From Streptomyces gilvus (GTDB lineage: Bacteria > Actinomycetota > Actinomycetes > Streptomycetales > Streptomycetaceae): a stretch of 64,000 bases of DNA. Shown one piece after another: positions 34,324 through 43,397 of this stretch. The stretch spans positions 84,062 to 148,061 of the forward strand of contig NZ_JAKWBE010000019.1 in assembly GCF_022513565.1 (NCBI RefSeq), read 5' to 3'. The position numbers and the translations under genes were made by a program. Below the pieces are notes generated by a model. That model made no database searches, was not told where the DNA came from, and was given only the letters and a program-made list of their open reading frames with translations. Position 1 is the first letter of the stretch. Each line of letters opens with the position of its first letter.

Positions 34324-34355
34324 GGGCCCTGGTGACGGAAGCGTCACCAGGGCCC
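34324..34355 (+). terminator. Terminator after the M16 operon
   Basis: A 13-bp perfect stem, 34324-34336 (GGGCCCTGGTGAC) with 34343-34355, has a 6-nt loop and is followed by TCTTA. Confidence 0.9.
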
Positions 34356-34504
34356 TCTTATGTCCGAATTGAAGGAACATTGAAGGAGAGTGGGCTGTTT
34401 GCCCTGTGGGATGCGCTACAAACACCCTGATCCGTTTGGGAATTGAAAGTGGCCCTGTTTAGCGTCGTCCGGGCTGTCCGTCAGGCAGTGCGCCGCACCC
34501 GCGG

Positions 34505-34674
34505 CACCGGACAGTCATCGCCGAGTCCCCGTACGGCGCGAGCCAGGGGAGCCGGGGACCCACCGCAGTCCCTGGGGTGAATCGGACGCCCGCGCGTGCC
34601 GCGAGGGGGTCCGTAGGAGACCTTCCTGCTCCGAACCCGTCAGCTAACCCGGTAGGCGAGAGGGAAGGAAAGGA
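34505..34674 (+). ncRNA. c-di-AMP riboswitch (ydaO-yuaA type)
   Basis: Recognised from conserved blocks in order: ATCGCCGAGTCCCC near 34518, GCCGGGGACCCACCGCAGTCC near 34551, GGGGTGAATCGGAC near 34574, and GAACCCGTCAGCTAACCCGG near 34633, followed by GTAGGCGAGAGGGAAGGAAAGGA. The pairing of GTCCCCG with CGGGGAC is evident. In actinobacteria this class sits before cell-wall hydrolase genes and c-di-AMP binding lowers expression. It lies directly upstream of the M23 peptidase gene. Exact edges are approximate. Confidence 0.9.
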
Positions 34675-34685
34675 CCAGCCTGTAC

Positions 34686-35450
34686 ATGGCGTTCATGTGC
34701 GCCACCGGGAAGCACCGTCGTCCCAGCCGGATCAAGCGCTCCACCGCCCAGGCCGCCGGCGTCGCGGCCCTCGCCGCCACCGGCGTCGTCGGCTCCCTCG
34801 CGGCTCCCGCGCTCGCCGCCGACAACTCGGTCGAGCAGACCGGTCTCACCCCTGTCATCACCATCGGCGACTCGATCGCCGCCAAGATCGACGCCCAGGC
34901 CGACGCGCAGAAGCAGGCCGCCGAGGAGGCCGCCCGCAAGAAGGCGGCCGAGGAGGCCGCGCGCAAGAAGGCCGAGGCGGAGGCCAAGAAGGCCCGCGAG
35001 GCCAAGGAGCGCGCCGCCCGCGAGGCCGAGCGCAAGCGCCTCAACACCTTCGTCGCCCCGATCTCGAACTCGTACGTCTCCACGGGGTACAAGGCCAGCA
35101 GTTCCCTGTGGTCCTCGGGCAGCCACACCGGCATCGACTTCCACGCCGCGACCGGCACCACCGTGCACGCCGTCGGCTACGGCACGGTCGTGCAGACCGG
35201 CTGGGGCGGTGCCTACGGCAACCAGATCGTGATCAGGATGAACGACGGCACGTACACCCAGTACGGCCACCTGTCGTCCATCGGTGTCTCCGTCGGCCAG
35301 AAGGTCGTCACCGGCCAGCAGATCGGCCTCTCCGGCTCGACCGGCAACACCACCGGTCCGCACCTGCACTTCGAGGCCCGTACGACGCCGGAGTACGGCT
35401 CCGACATGGACCCCGTCGCCTACCTTCGCTCGCACGGCGTGAACGTCTGA
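34686..35450 (+). CDS. Secreted M23 family metallopeptidase (cell-wall hydrolase)
   Basis: A 254-aa protein with a long signal peptide (to about residue 46, APALAA). An Ala/Lys/Glu-rich coiled coil (about 70-118) acts as a spacer. The LytM/M23 domain shows SHTGIDFHA (H and D ligands), GNQIVIRMNDGTYTQYGHLS and GPHLHFEA (HxH). It cleaves peptidoglycan cross-bridges at the cell surface. The c-di-AMP riboswitch controls it. ATG 34686 is used; ATG 34695 is possible, and AAGGA lies about 13 nt upstream. A U-tailed terminator follows. Confidence 0.92.
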   Translation: MAFMCATGKHRRPSRIKRSTAQAAGVAALAATGVVGSLAAPALAADNSVEQTGLTPVITIGDSIAAKIDAQADAQKQAAEEAARKKAAEEAARKKAEAEAKKAREAKERAAREAERKRLNTFVAPISNSYVSTGYKASSSLWSSGSHTGIDFHAATGTTVHAVGYGTVVQTGWGGAYGNQIVIRMNDGTYTQYGHLSSIGVSVGQKVVTGQQIGLSGSTGNTTGPHLHFEARTTPEYGSDMDPVAYLRSHGVNV

Positions 35451-35475
35451 CGAAGGATCGCGAGATCCCGTGAAG

Positions 35476-35500
35476 CCCCGGCTCCCCGAGCCGGGGTTTT
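35476..35500 (+). terminator. Rho-independent terminator after the M23 gene
   Basis: CCCCGGCTC (35476-35484), loop CCC, GAGCCGGGG (35488-35496), then TTTT. Confidence 0.93.
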
Positions 35501-35638
35501 CCGTGTTTCCGCCGCGCCGCTGTCCAAAAAATATCCATGGATTCCGGCCCGCCGTCGGAAATTCCCGCCCTTTGCAATAGAGTCACTGGACACACGTCCA
35601 TGGTCGACGTTTCACGGGGATTAAGGCGGAGGTCGGAC

Positions 35639-36331
35639 ATGCGTATTCCGGCGCACTCGGTGTGCACGGCCATCCGGGACGACATCGTCGCGGGTGTCTA
35701 CGAGCGCGGCAGCCGCCTCACCGAGGAACTCCTCGCCCGCCGCTACGGCGTCTCGCGCGTCCCCGTCCGCGAGGCCCTGCGCACGCTGGAGGCCGAGGGC
35801 TTCGTGGTGACCCGGCGGCACGCGGGCGCGTGCGTCGCGGAACCGACCGAGCAGGAGGCCTCCGACCTGCTGGAGATGCGCCTGCTGCTGGAGCCGCTCG
35901 GCGCCTCCCGGGCCGCCCAGCGCCGCACCGAGGCCCATCTGAAGGTGCTGCGCGGCCTGGTCAGACTGGGCCAGGAGCGGGCCAGAAGGGGCAACAGCGA
36001 GGATCTGCGCTCCCTGGGCGCCTGGTTCCACGAGACGCTCGCCCAGGCCTCCGGCAGCCCGGCCATGACCTCGACGCTGACCCGGCTGCGCCACAAGATC
36101 GCCTGGATGTACGCCGTGGAGGCGCCCGCCGACCCGGTGGAGTCCTGGGCCGAGCACGGGGCGATCGTCGACGCCGTGGCGCGCGGCGACGGCGAACGCG
36201 CGCGGGCGGTCACGGCGCTGCACACCGAACGCTCGACCGCCGCGCACCGGCTGCGATTCGGGAGCCAGGACCGGGCGACGGGTGTGAGGAACTCGCAACA
36301 CGCCGTAAACATGCCGAGCCTGCGGCATTAA
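35639..36331 (+). CDS. GntR family regulator with FCD domain
   Basis: A 230-aa regulator. The winged helix (about 5-70) contains LTEELLARRYGVSRVPVREA; the FCD ligand domain (about 80-205) has the helical E-rich core MRLLLEPLGASRAAQR and WFHETLAQ. GGCGGAGG 6 nt before ATG 35639 fixes the start; an in-frame ATG at 35537 would add an unconserved tail. It faces ptsH across a shared hairpin. Ligand and targets are unknown. Confidence 0.88.
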   Translation: MRIPAHSVCTAIRDDIVAGVYERGSRLTEELLARRYGVSRVPVREALRTLEAEGFVVTRRHAGACVAEPTEQEASDLLEMRLLLEPLGASRAAQRRTEAHLKVLRGLVRLGQERARRGNSEDLRSLGAWFHETLAQASGSPAMTSTLTRLRHKIAWMYAVEAPADPVESWAEHGAIVDAVARGDGERARAVTALHTERSTAAHRLRFGSQDRATGVRNSQHAVNMPSLRH

Positions 36332-36425
36332 CACGGACGCCGTATACAAAGAGGAAAGAATTCGCGGGGGCTATTTCACGCTGCCCGCCGCCGGGAATTC
36401 CGTACCTCCCTGCGCGGAAAATGCG

Positions 36426-36457
36426 AAGGGCTCGCCCGGAAATTCGGACGAGCCCTT
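36426..36457. terminator. Bidirectional terminator, GntR regulator gene / ptsH
   Basis: AAGGGCTCG (36426-36434) pairs with CGAGCCCTT (36449-36457), between convergent genes. Confidence 0.82.
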
Positions 36458-36471
36458 CCGTGGTGCCGTGG

Positions 36472-36753
36472 TCAGACGGTCTCGGGAAGCTCCTCGAGCC
36501 CCTCGGAGACCAGCTTGGCCAGGCGGTCGAGGGCCGCGTCCGCGCCCTCGGCGTCGGCGGCGAGGACGATCTCCTCGCCGCCCTGGGCGCCCAGGCCCAG
36601 AACCGCCAGCATCGAGGCCGCGTTGACGGGGTTGCCGTCGGCCTTGGCGATCGTGACCGGGATGCCTGCGGCCGTGGCGGCCCGGACGAAGATGGAAGCG
36701 GGGCGGGCGTGGAGGCCCTCGGCCCAGCCGACGTTGACGCGGCGCTCAGCCAT
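36472..36753 (-). CDS. ptsH: HPr phosphocarrier protein of the PTS
   Basis: A 93-aa protein with phospho-acceptor His15 in GLHARPAS and the regulatory-site-like Ser47 in NAASMLAVLGL. HPr passes phosphate from EI to EIIA components for sugar (e.g. N-acetylglucosamine, fructose) uptake. It stands alone, as in S. coelicolor, without ptsI. ATG 36753; the upstream region is shared with the divergent acetyltransferase gene. Confidence 0.95.
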   Translation of the reverse strand: MAERRVNVGWAEGLHARPASIFVRAATAAGIPVTIAKADGNPVNAASMLAVLGLGAQGGEEIVLAADAEGADAALDRLAKLVSEGLEELPETV

Positions 36754-36949
36754 GTGATGCTGCCCTTCGGTGTTCAGGGTTGTCTAGACCAGTTTCCCAC
36801 AACGTGAGGCTGCTCCGGAGAAGCGCGTGCCCCTCCGGGGTGAGTCGTCGGGCCGCGGCCTCGGCCCGACGTCCGTCCTTCGCGCTGCTCGGTTGTCGTC
36901 CACAGACTGCCTCGCGCCGTTGTCGGACGCGAGCCGTACGCTGGGGCCC

Positions 36950-39778
36950 ATGCAGACCTCGTCGGACCGGCACGAGTACCCCGCCCACTGGGAAGCCGAC
37001 GTGGTGCTGCGCGACGGCGGCACCGCGCGCGTCCGCCCCATCACCGTCGATGACGCGGAGCGCCTGGTCAGCTTCTACGAGCAGGTGTCGGACGAGTCGA
37101 AGTACTACCGCTTCTTCGCGCCCTACCCGCGACTGTCCGCGAAGGACGTCCACCGCTTCACGCACCACGACTTTGTGGACCGGGTGGGACTCGCGGCCAC
37201 GGTCGGCGGCGAGTTCATCGCCACCGTACGCTACGACCGCATCGGCGCCGACGGAACGCCCGCGTCGGCGCCGGCCGACGAGGCCGAGGTCGCCTTCCTC
37301 GTCCAGGACGCCCACCAGGGCCGTGGCGTCGCCTCCGCCCTCCTGGAGCACATCGCCGCCGTCGCCCGCGAGCGCGGCATCCGCCGCTTCGCCGCCGAGG
37401 TACTGCCCGCCAACACCAAGATGATCAAGGTGTTCACGGACGCCGGCTACACCCAGAAACGCAGCTTCGAGGACGGCGTCGTCCGCCTCGAGTTCGACCT
37501 CGAACCCACCGACCGCTCCCTGGCCGTCCAGCGCGCGCGGGAGCAGCGCGCCGAGGCGCGGTCCGTACGGCGGCTGCTCGCGCCCGGCTCGGTCGCCGTC
37601 GTCGGCACCGGCCGCGCCCCCGGCGGTGTGGGCCGCGGCATCCTCGACAACATCCGGGACGCGGGCTACGCCGGACAGCTGTACGCCGTGAACAAGGCGT
37701 TCCCCGAGGACCTGAAGGAACTCGACGGCGTCCCCGCCCACCGCTCGGTGCGGGACATCGACGGGCCCGTCGACCTCGCCGTCGTCGCCGTGCCGGCCGA
37801 GCACGTCCCCGAGGTCGTCACCGAGTGCGGCGAGCACGGCGTGCAGGGACTGGTCGTCGTCTCCGCCGGCTACGCCGAGAGCGGGCCCGACGGACGCGAA
37901 CGCCAGCGCGAACTCGTCCGCCACGCGCGCACGTACGGCATGCGGATCATCGGCCCGAACGCCTTCGGCGTCATCAACACCTCCCCGCGGGTGCGGCTCA
38001 ACGCCTCCCTCGCCCCCGAGATGCCCCGCGCCGGCCGCATCGGCCTGTTCGCCCAGTCCGGCGCCATCGGCATCGCCCTGCTGTCCCGGCTGCACCGGCG
38101 CGGTGGCGGCGTCACGGGCGTCACCGGCGTCTCCACCTTCGTCTCCTCCGGCAACCGCGCGGACGTCTCCGGCAACGACGTCATCCAGTACTGGTACGAC
38201 GACCCGGACACCGACGTCGTCCTGATGTACCTGGAGTCCATCGGCAACCCCCGCAAGTTCACCCGCCTCGCCCGCCGCACGGCCGCCGCCAAGCCGCTGG
38301 TCGTCGTCCAGGGCGCCGGTTCCGCACCGCAGGGACACGCCGTACGGGCGACGCGGCTGCCGCACGCGACGGTGTCCGTGCTGCTGAGGCAGGCCGGGGT
38401 GATCCGGGTCGACACCATCACCGAACTGGTCGACGCGGGTCTGCTGCTCGCCCGCCAGCCCCTGCCGAGCGGACCCCGGGTGGCGATCCTGGGCAACTCC
38501 GAGTCCCTGGGCCTGCTGACGTACGACGCCTGTCTCTCCGAGGGGCTCCGGCCGCACCGCCCGTTCGACCTGACCACCGGCGCCACGGCCGGCGACTTCC
38601 ACGCGGCGCTGCTGCGGGCCCTCGGGGACGACTCCTGCGACGCGGTGGTCGTGACCGCCATCCCGGCCATCGGCGAGGCCTCCGTCGCCGACGCGGAACT
38701 GGCCCGGGCGCTGCAGTCGGCCGCCGACCAGGTCCCCGGCAAGCCGGTCCTCGTCGTGCACGTGGAACTCGGCGGGCTCGCGGAGGCACTGTCGGCGGCC
38801 GCGGGCACCGCGCCCGAACCGGACGCCGCGGCCACCGGCACCCGCAGGCTGCGCCCCTCCCAGCAACTGCCCGCCCCGGCCCCCGCCCGGCAGCCCGCCG
38901 CCACCGACACCGCCCCCCGGCTCATCCCGGCCTACCCCGCCGCCGAACGCGCGGTGCGGGCCCTCGCCGAGGCCGTGAAGTACGCGCAGTGGCGGCGCGA
39001 GGCCGCCGAGCCCGGCAGGGTGCCCGAGTACGACGACATCGACGAGAAGGGCGCCGCCCGCCTCATCGCCGGGATGCTCACGCGCGGGCAGGGCCTCACC
39101 CTCGGCACCGAGGAGACCTGCGAGCTGCTCGGGCGCTACGGCATCGCCGTCCGCCGGGCGACCCCCGCGTTCACCCCGGACGACGCCGTCCGTGCCGCCG
39201 GCGAGCTCGGCTACCCCGTCGCCCTCAAGGCCACCGCCCCGCACCTGCGCCACCGCGCCGACCTGGGCGGCGTCCGGCTGGACCTCGCCGACGAAGAGCA
39301 ACTGCGCCGGGCGTACGCCGAGTTGACCGGCCTGTTCGGCAAGCCGGAGGAGCTGCGGCCGGTCGTGCAGCCGATGGCGCCCCGGGGCGTCGACACGGTC
39401 GTACGGGCCGTCATCGACCCGGCCGCCGGCGCCGTGCTGTCCTTCGGGCTGGCCGGAGCGGCCTCCCAGCTGCTCGGCGACATGGCGCACCGGCTGGTCC
39501 CGGTCACCGACCGCGACGCGACCTCCCTGGTCCGGTCGATCCGGACGGCCCCGCTGCTGTTCGGCTGGCGCGGCTCGACCCCCGTCGACACGCCTGCGCT
39601 GGAGGAACTGCTGCTGCGCGTGTCCCGGCTCGTCGACGACCACCCCGAGGTCGTCGCGGTCACCCTGGAGCCGGTCGTCGTCGCCCCGCGTGGACTGAGC
39701 GTTCTCGGCGCCTCCGTGCGCCTCGCGCCCCCGCCCGCCCGCGACGACCTCGGCCCGCGCACGCTTCCGGCATACTGA
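36950..39778 (+). CDS. GNAT acetyltransferase fused to NDP-forming acyl-CoA synthetase (Pat-type)
   Basis: A 942-aa protein. Residues 20-185 are a GNAT domain (VRPITVDDAERLVSFYEQVS, acetyl-CoA loop QGRGVASALLEH). Next is a Rossmann CoA-binding domain (VAVVGTGRAPGGVGRGI), two succinyl-CoA-ligase-like domains (FAQSGAIGIAL; VSSGNRADVSGND), and an ATP-grasp region from about 700 (GYPVALKATAPHLRHRADLGG). Known relatives such as S. lividans PatA acetylate acyl-CoA synthetases and have GNAT first, the reverse of enterobacterial Pat. I infer lysine acetylation of metabolic enzymes. ATG 36950 directly precedes the conserved start. Confidence 0.9.
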   Translation: MQTSSDRHEYPAHWEADVVLRDGGTARVRPITVDDAERLVSFYEQVSDESKYYRFFAPYPRLSAKDVHRFTHHDFVDRVGLAATVGGEFIATVRYDRIGADGTPASAPADEAEVAFLVQDAHQGRGVASALLEHIAAVARERGIRRFAAEVLPANTKMIKVFTDAGYTQKRSFEDGVVRLEFDLEPTDRSLAVQRAREQRAEARSVRRLLAPGSVAVVGTGRAPGGVGRGILDNIRDAGYAGQLYAVNKAFPEDLKELDGVPAHRSVRDIDGPVDLAVVAVPAEHVPEVVTECGEHGVQGLVVVSAGYAESGPDGRERQRELVRHARTYGMRIIGPNAFGVINTSPRVRLNASLAPEMPRAGRIGLFAQSGAIGIALLSRLHRRGGGVTGVTGVSTFVSSGNRADVSGNDVIQYWYDDPDTDVVLMYLESIGNPRKFTRLARRTAAAKPLVVVQGAGSAPQGHAVRATRLPHATVSVLLRQAGVIRVDTITELVDAGLLLARQPLPSGPRVAILGNSESLGLLTYDACLSEGLRPHRPFDLTTGATAGDFHAALLRALGDDSCDAVVVTAIPAIGEASVADAELARALQSAADQVPGKPVLVVHVELGGLAEALSAAAGTAPEPDAAATGTRRLRPSQQLPAPAPARQPAATDTAPRLIPAYPAAERAVRALAEAVKYAQWRREAAEPGRVPEYDDIDEKGAARLIAGMLTRGQGLTLGTEETCELLGRYGIAVRRATPAFTPDDAVRAAGELGYPVALKATAPHLRHRADLGGVRLDLADEEQLRRAYAELTGLFGKPEELRPVVQPMAPRGVDTVVRAVIDPAAGAVLSFGLAGAASQLLGDMAHRLVPVTDRDATSLVRSIRTAPLLFGWRGSTPVDTPALEELLLRVSRLVDDHPEVVAVTLEPVVVAPRGLSVLGASVRLAPPPARDDLGPRTLPAY

Positions 39779-39817
39779 ACCACCCCTGAGCGGTCCCTCG
39801 CAGTCAGTGCGCCCCCG

Positions 39818-39831
39818 TAGGATGGACGCCA
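39818..39831 (+). promoter_or_regulatory. Leaderless-type -10 of the DUF5998 gene
   Basis: TAGGAT (39818-39823) lies 7 nt before ATG 39831, so the RNA would begin at or near the start codon. There is no Shine-Dalgarno. Confidence 0.5.
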
Positions 39832-40418
39832 TGGCCAAGACCAGTACGACGACCCAGGGGCTGCGTGCGGCGATCGAGCGCAGCGGCTACTACCCGGCCC
39901 TCGTGGCCGAGGCGGTGGAGGCCGCCGTGGGCGGCGAGCCCATCCGGTCGTACCTGGTCCACCAGGAGACGACGTTCGACCAGAACGAGGTGCGGCGGCA
40001 CGTGACCGTGCTCGTCCTCACCGGCAACCGCTTCATCGTCAGCCACACCGACGAGCAGGCCGCCGACAGCACCTCCCCGACGCCGTACGCCACGACCTCG
40101 ACGGAGTCCGTGAAGCTCGGCCGGATCTCGTCGGTCGTGGTCAGCCGGGTGGTGGCCAACCCCGAGCAGTACGCGCCGGGCACCCTGCCCCGCGAGGTCG
40201 TGCTGACCATCGGCTGGGGCGCCGTCTCCCGCATCGACCTCGAACCCGCCGCCTGCGGAGACCCCAACTGCGAGGCCGACCACGGCTACACCGGCAACTC
40301 CACCGCCGACGACCTCAGCCTGCGGGTCAGCGAGGCCGGGGACGGCCCGGAGACCGTGCGCCAGGCCCTCGCCTTCGCCCAGTCGCTCTCCGAGGCGACC
40401 GCGGACACCACCCGCTGA
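39831..40418 (+). CDS. DUF5998 family protein
   Basis: A 195-aa soluble alpha/beta protein conserved in actinobacteria. It contains ALVAEAVEAAVGGEPIRSYL and HVTVLVLTGNRFIVSHTDE, and a possible metal-binding CGDPNCEADH near the C-terminus. Function unknown. It sits 1 nt before the phosphodiesterase gene, so the two are probably co-transcribed. ATG 39831 is preferred over ATG 39822 because of the -10 position. Confidence 0.85.
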   Translation: MAKTSTTTQGLRAAIERSGYYPALVAEAVEAAVGGEPIRSYLVHQETTFDQNEVRRHVTVLVLTGNRFIVSHTDEQAADSTSPTPYATTSTESVKLGRISSVVVSRVVANPEQYAPGTLPREVVLTIGWGAVSRIDLEPAACGDPNCEADHGYTGNSTADDLSLRVSEAGDGPETVRQALAFAQSLSEATADTTR

Positions 40419-40419
40419 G

Positions 40420-41610
40420 ATGGTCCACGCCCCCTGGGACGCCCACCCCGAGCCCCTCTCCGTCGACTCCGCGCCCCTGCCCGAGTACGGCAGCGGCTCC
40501 CTCGCCGACCTCCTGCCGACCCTGGCCGCCGGCATGGGCGTACCGGACACGACGGCCGCGATCGCCGAGCTGACGCCCGCCGACCGGAACTGCGTGTTCC
40601 TGATCGACGGTCTCGGCTGGGAGCAGCTGAAGGCGCACCCGGACGAGGCGCCCTTCCTGACCTCCCTGCTCGGCAGTTCGCGCGGCGGCACCGGACGCCC
40701 CCTGACCACCGGCTACCCGGCGACCACCGCCACCTCCCTCGCCTCCGTCGGCACCGGCCTGCCGCCCGGCGCGCACGGCCTGCCCGGCTACACCGTGCGC
40801 GATCCGGCCACCGGCGAGCTGATGAACCAGCTGCGCTGGCAGCCCTGGACCGCACCGCAGGCATGGCAGCCGTACCCGACCGTCTTCCAGCTGGCCCACC
40901 AGGCGGGCGTGCACGCGGCCCAGGTGTCCTCGCCGACCTTCGAGCACACCCCGCTGACCAAGGTCGCGCTCAGCGGTGGAACGTTCCTCGGCAGGCTGTC
41001 CGGAGAGGACCGCATGGACGTCGCGGCTGAGCAACTGGCCGCCGGCGACCGCTCCTTGGTCTACACCTACTACGCCGAGCTGGACGGCGCGGGCCACCGC
41101 TACGGCGTCGACTCCGACACCTGGCGCGGCCAGCTCATGCACGTCGACCGGCTCGTCCAGCGCCTCGCCGAGCAACTCCCGCCACGCAGCGCCCTGTACG
41201 TCACCGCCGACCACGGCATGGTCGACGTGCCCTTCGACGAGCAGCACCGCATCGACTTCGACGAGGACTGGGAGCTGCGCGCCGGAGTGGCCCTGCTGGG
41301 CGGCGAGGGCCGCGCCCGGCACGTCTACGCCGTCCCCGGCGCCCAGAACGACGTCCTGACCTGCTGGCGCGAGGTGCTCGGCGAGCAGTTCTGGGTGGCC
41401 TCGCGCGACGAGGCCATCGCGGCGGGCTGGTTCGGACCACGGATCGACGAACGGGTGTACGCCCGCCTCGGTGACGTCGTCGCGGCCGCGCGGGACGACG
41501 TCCTGATCATCGCGTCCGAGCGGGAGCCGAAGGAGTCGGCGATGGTCGGCAACCACGGTTCGATGACCCCTGCCGAACAGCTCGTCCCCCTGCTCGAAGT
41601 ACGCTCCTGA
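40420..41610 (+). CDS. Alkaline phosphatase superfamily (nucleotide pyrophosphatase/phosphodiesterase-like)
   Basis: A 396-aa enzyme. Metal ligands are visible at LIDGLGWEQLK (Asp), the nucleophile region GYPATTATSLASVGTG (Thr), TYYAELDGAGHRYG (Asp, His) and VTADHGMVD (Asp, His). It should hydrolyse phosphodiesters such as nucleotide or phosphonate substrates, probably in the cytoplasm because no signal peptide is present. It is the second gene of the DUF5998 unit; the next gene is thymidine kinase. Confidence 0.88.
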   Translation: MVHAPWDAHPEPLSVDSAPLPEYGSGSLADLLPTLAAGMGVPDTTAAIAELTPADRNCVFLIDGLGWEQLKAHPDEAPFLTSLLGSSRGGTGRPLTTGYPATTATSLASVGTGLPPGAHGLPGYTVRDPATGELMNQLRWQPWTAPQAWQPYPTVFQLAHQAGVHAAQVSSPTFEHTPLTKVALSGGTFLGRLSGEDRMDVAAEQLAAGDRSLVYTYYAELDGAGHRYGVDSDTWRGQLMHVDRLVQRLAEQLPPRSALYVTADHGMVDVPFDEQHRIDFDEDWELRAGVALLGGEGRARHVYAVPGAQNDVLTCWREVLGEQFWVASRDEAIAAGWFGPRIDERVYARLGDVVAAARDDVLIIASEREPKESAMVGNHGSMTPAEQLVPLLEVRS

Positions 41611-41653
41611 AGCCCGTACGCCGTCCCGTTCGCCGAAAGGTGCTCAACCACCC

Positions 41654-42301
41654 ATGCCCGAGCTGGTGTTCTTCTCCGGAACGATGGACTGCGGGAAGTC
41701 GACCCTGGCTCTCCAGATCGAGCACAACCGCTCGGCGCGCGGTCTGGCCGGGATGATCTTCACTCGGGACGACCGCGCCGGCGAGGGCAAACTCTCCTCA
41801 CGGCTGGGCCTGGTGACGGACGCGGTGGAGGTCGAGAACGGACAGGACCTCTACGCCTACCTGGTCGACCACCTCTCCCAGGGCGGCCGCGCGGACTACG
41901 TCATCGCGGACGAGGCGCAGTTCCTGGCGCCGGAGCAGATCGACCAACTCGCGCGCGTGGTCGACGACCTGGGCCTCGACGTCTACGCCTTCGGCATCAC
42001 GACGGACTTCCGCTCGAAACTCTTCCCGGGCTCCCAGCGCCTGGTCGAACTCGCCGACCGCGTCGAGGTCCTGCAGGTCGAGGCCCTGTGCTGGTGCGGG
42101 GCCCGCGCCACGCACAACGCCCGCACGATAGGCGGGGAGATGGTCGTCGAGGGTGCCCAGGTCGTCGTCGGGGACGTCGACCAGTCCGACACCGTCGGCT
42201 ACGAGGTCCTGTGCCGCCGGCACCACCGCCGCCGGATGACCGCGGCCACGGCCCGCGCGGCGGCCCTCTCTCCCGACGTGCTGCCGGTGTCCTCGGCCTG
42301 A
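41654..42301 (+). CDS. tdk: Thymidine kinase (TK1 type)
   Basis: A 215-aa enzyme that phosphorylates thymidine in pyrimidine salvage. P-loop SGTMDCGKST (8-17), Walker-B-like VIADEAQF with the catalytic Glu after DE, TTDF, and the zinc lasso with CWCG and CRRHH. GAAAGG lies about 10 nt before ATG 41654. It follows the phosphodiesterase gene by 43 bp and may be co-transcribed, which suits nucleotide scavenging. Confidence 0.95.
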   Translation: MPELVFFSGTMDCGKSTLALQIEHNRSARGLAGMIFTRDDRAGEGKLSSRLGLVTDAVEVENGQDLYAYLVDHLSQGGRADYVIADEAQFLAPEQIDQLARVVDDLGLDVYAFGITTDFRSKLFPGSQRLVELADRVEVLQVEALCWCGARATHNARTIGGEMVVEGAQVVVGDVDQSDTVGYEVLCRRHHRRRMTAATARAAALSPDVLPVSSA

Positions 42302-42318
42302 GTCGCCGCCGACCGGGC

Positions 42319-43098
42319 TCAGCGCGGGCTCTGGACCAGGCAGAAGCGGGCGCCCTCCGGGTCCGACACCGTGGCCACGCGCCCGTGGGGCGTGTCGTGC
42401 GGGCCCTTCAGGACATGGCCGCCGAGGTCGGTCAAGCGGTCGGCCGCCTCGTCGGTGTCGGCCACCTCGAAGTACGTCAGCCAGTGCGGGCCCCGGTCGC
42501 GGGGAAGGGCGTGGCCGACGCCCTGGATGCCGGCCACCGGGCGGCCGTCGACGCGCAGGGTGACGTAGTCGGAGTCGGAGTCGGCGTCGACGACCGGCTC
42601 CTCCTCGAAGGCGAAGACCGTCTCGTAGAACTTGGCGACGCTCGCCGACTCGAAGGTGAGCAGTTCGTTCCAGGCGGGGGTGCCGGGGACGCCCGTGAGG
42701 GCCGTGCCGAGGTGCCGGGCGGCCTGCCAGACGCCGAAGACGGCGCCCGAGGGGTCGGAGCCGATCGCGAGCCGTCCGGCCTCGTCGGCGTCCAGCGGCC
42801 CGACCCCGATCGTGCCGCCGCACAGCCGTACGGTCTCGGCGGTCAGGTCCACGTCGTGCGAGGCGAAATACGGCGTCCACGCGATGGGCAGATGGCGGTC
42901 CGGCGGCAGCTGGCCGATGCCCGCCACCTCGTGGCCGTCGAGCAGGGCACGCGCGTACGGGCCCAGTTGCCGGGGGCCGGGCTCGAACTCCCAGCCGAAC
43001 AAGGAACCGTAGAAGTCCTGGGTGGCCGTCAAACCGTGCACCATCAGGCTCACCCAGCAGGGCGTACCGGGTCTGTGCCGAGCGTGCGTCTCGGTCAT
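42319..43098 (-). CDS. VOC family protein with two glyoxalase-like domains
   Basis: A 259-aa protein made of two vicinal-oxygen-chelate modules (about 14-130 and 140-258). The ends read GSDPSGAVFGVWQ and VSDPEGARFCLVQ, typical of bacterial resistance or metabolism VOC proteins. The substrate is unknown. ATG 43098 is chosen because GAGGAG lies 9 nt upstream; GTG 43104 is only 3 nt from it. Convergent with tdk, with 17 bp between stops and no clear hairpin. Confidence 0.85.
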   Translation of the reverse strand: MTETHARHRPGTPCWVSLMVHGLTATQDFYGSLFGWEFEPGPRQLGPYARALLDGHEVAGIGQLPPDRHLPIAWTPYFASHDVDLTAETVRLCGGTIGVGPLDADEAGRLAIGSDPSGAVFGVWQAARHLGTALTGVPGTPAWNELLTFESASVAKFYETVFAFEEEPVVDADSDSDYVTLRVDGRPVAGIQGVGHALPRDRGPHWLTYFEVADTDEAADRLTDLGGHVLKGPHDTPHGRVATVSDPEGARFCLVQSPR

Positions 43099-43397
43099 CG
43101 TCACTCTCTCCTCGACTCCTCGCGGTGGCCGTGTCGCTTCCGCTGTCCGGATCCCCGTGCCGATGCTCGCACCAGCCGTGCCGCCGCGGGCTCCGGGCGC
43201 GCCGCGACGCGCACGGCCACGTGACCGCAGAATGCACGGTGTGCGGTGTCCCGTCCGTTCCCGGGCGATGGCCGACGGGTGTCGATCGGTTGTACGGCAA
43301 GTGCCCGAGTCCGTACGCCTCGTGATCGGGCCTGTCCGGCGGAGCAGAGTAGCCGGACATGGACGACGCGGCCACCCCGTGCGCGAGGATGGTGGCC

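Noticed and set aside
36746..39838. 1030-codon open frame on the minus strand
   Set aside because: It is antisense to the GNAT/acyl-CoA synthetase gene, has low-complexity Gly/Arg/Val composition and no domain; a GC-rich shadow frame.
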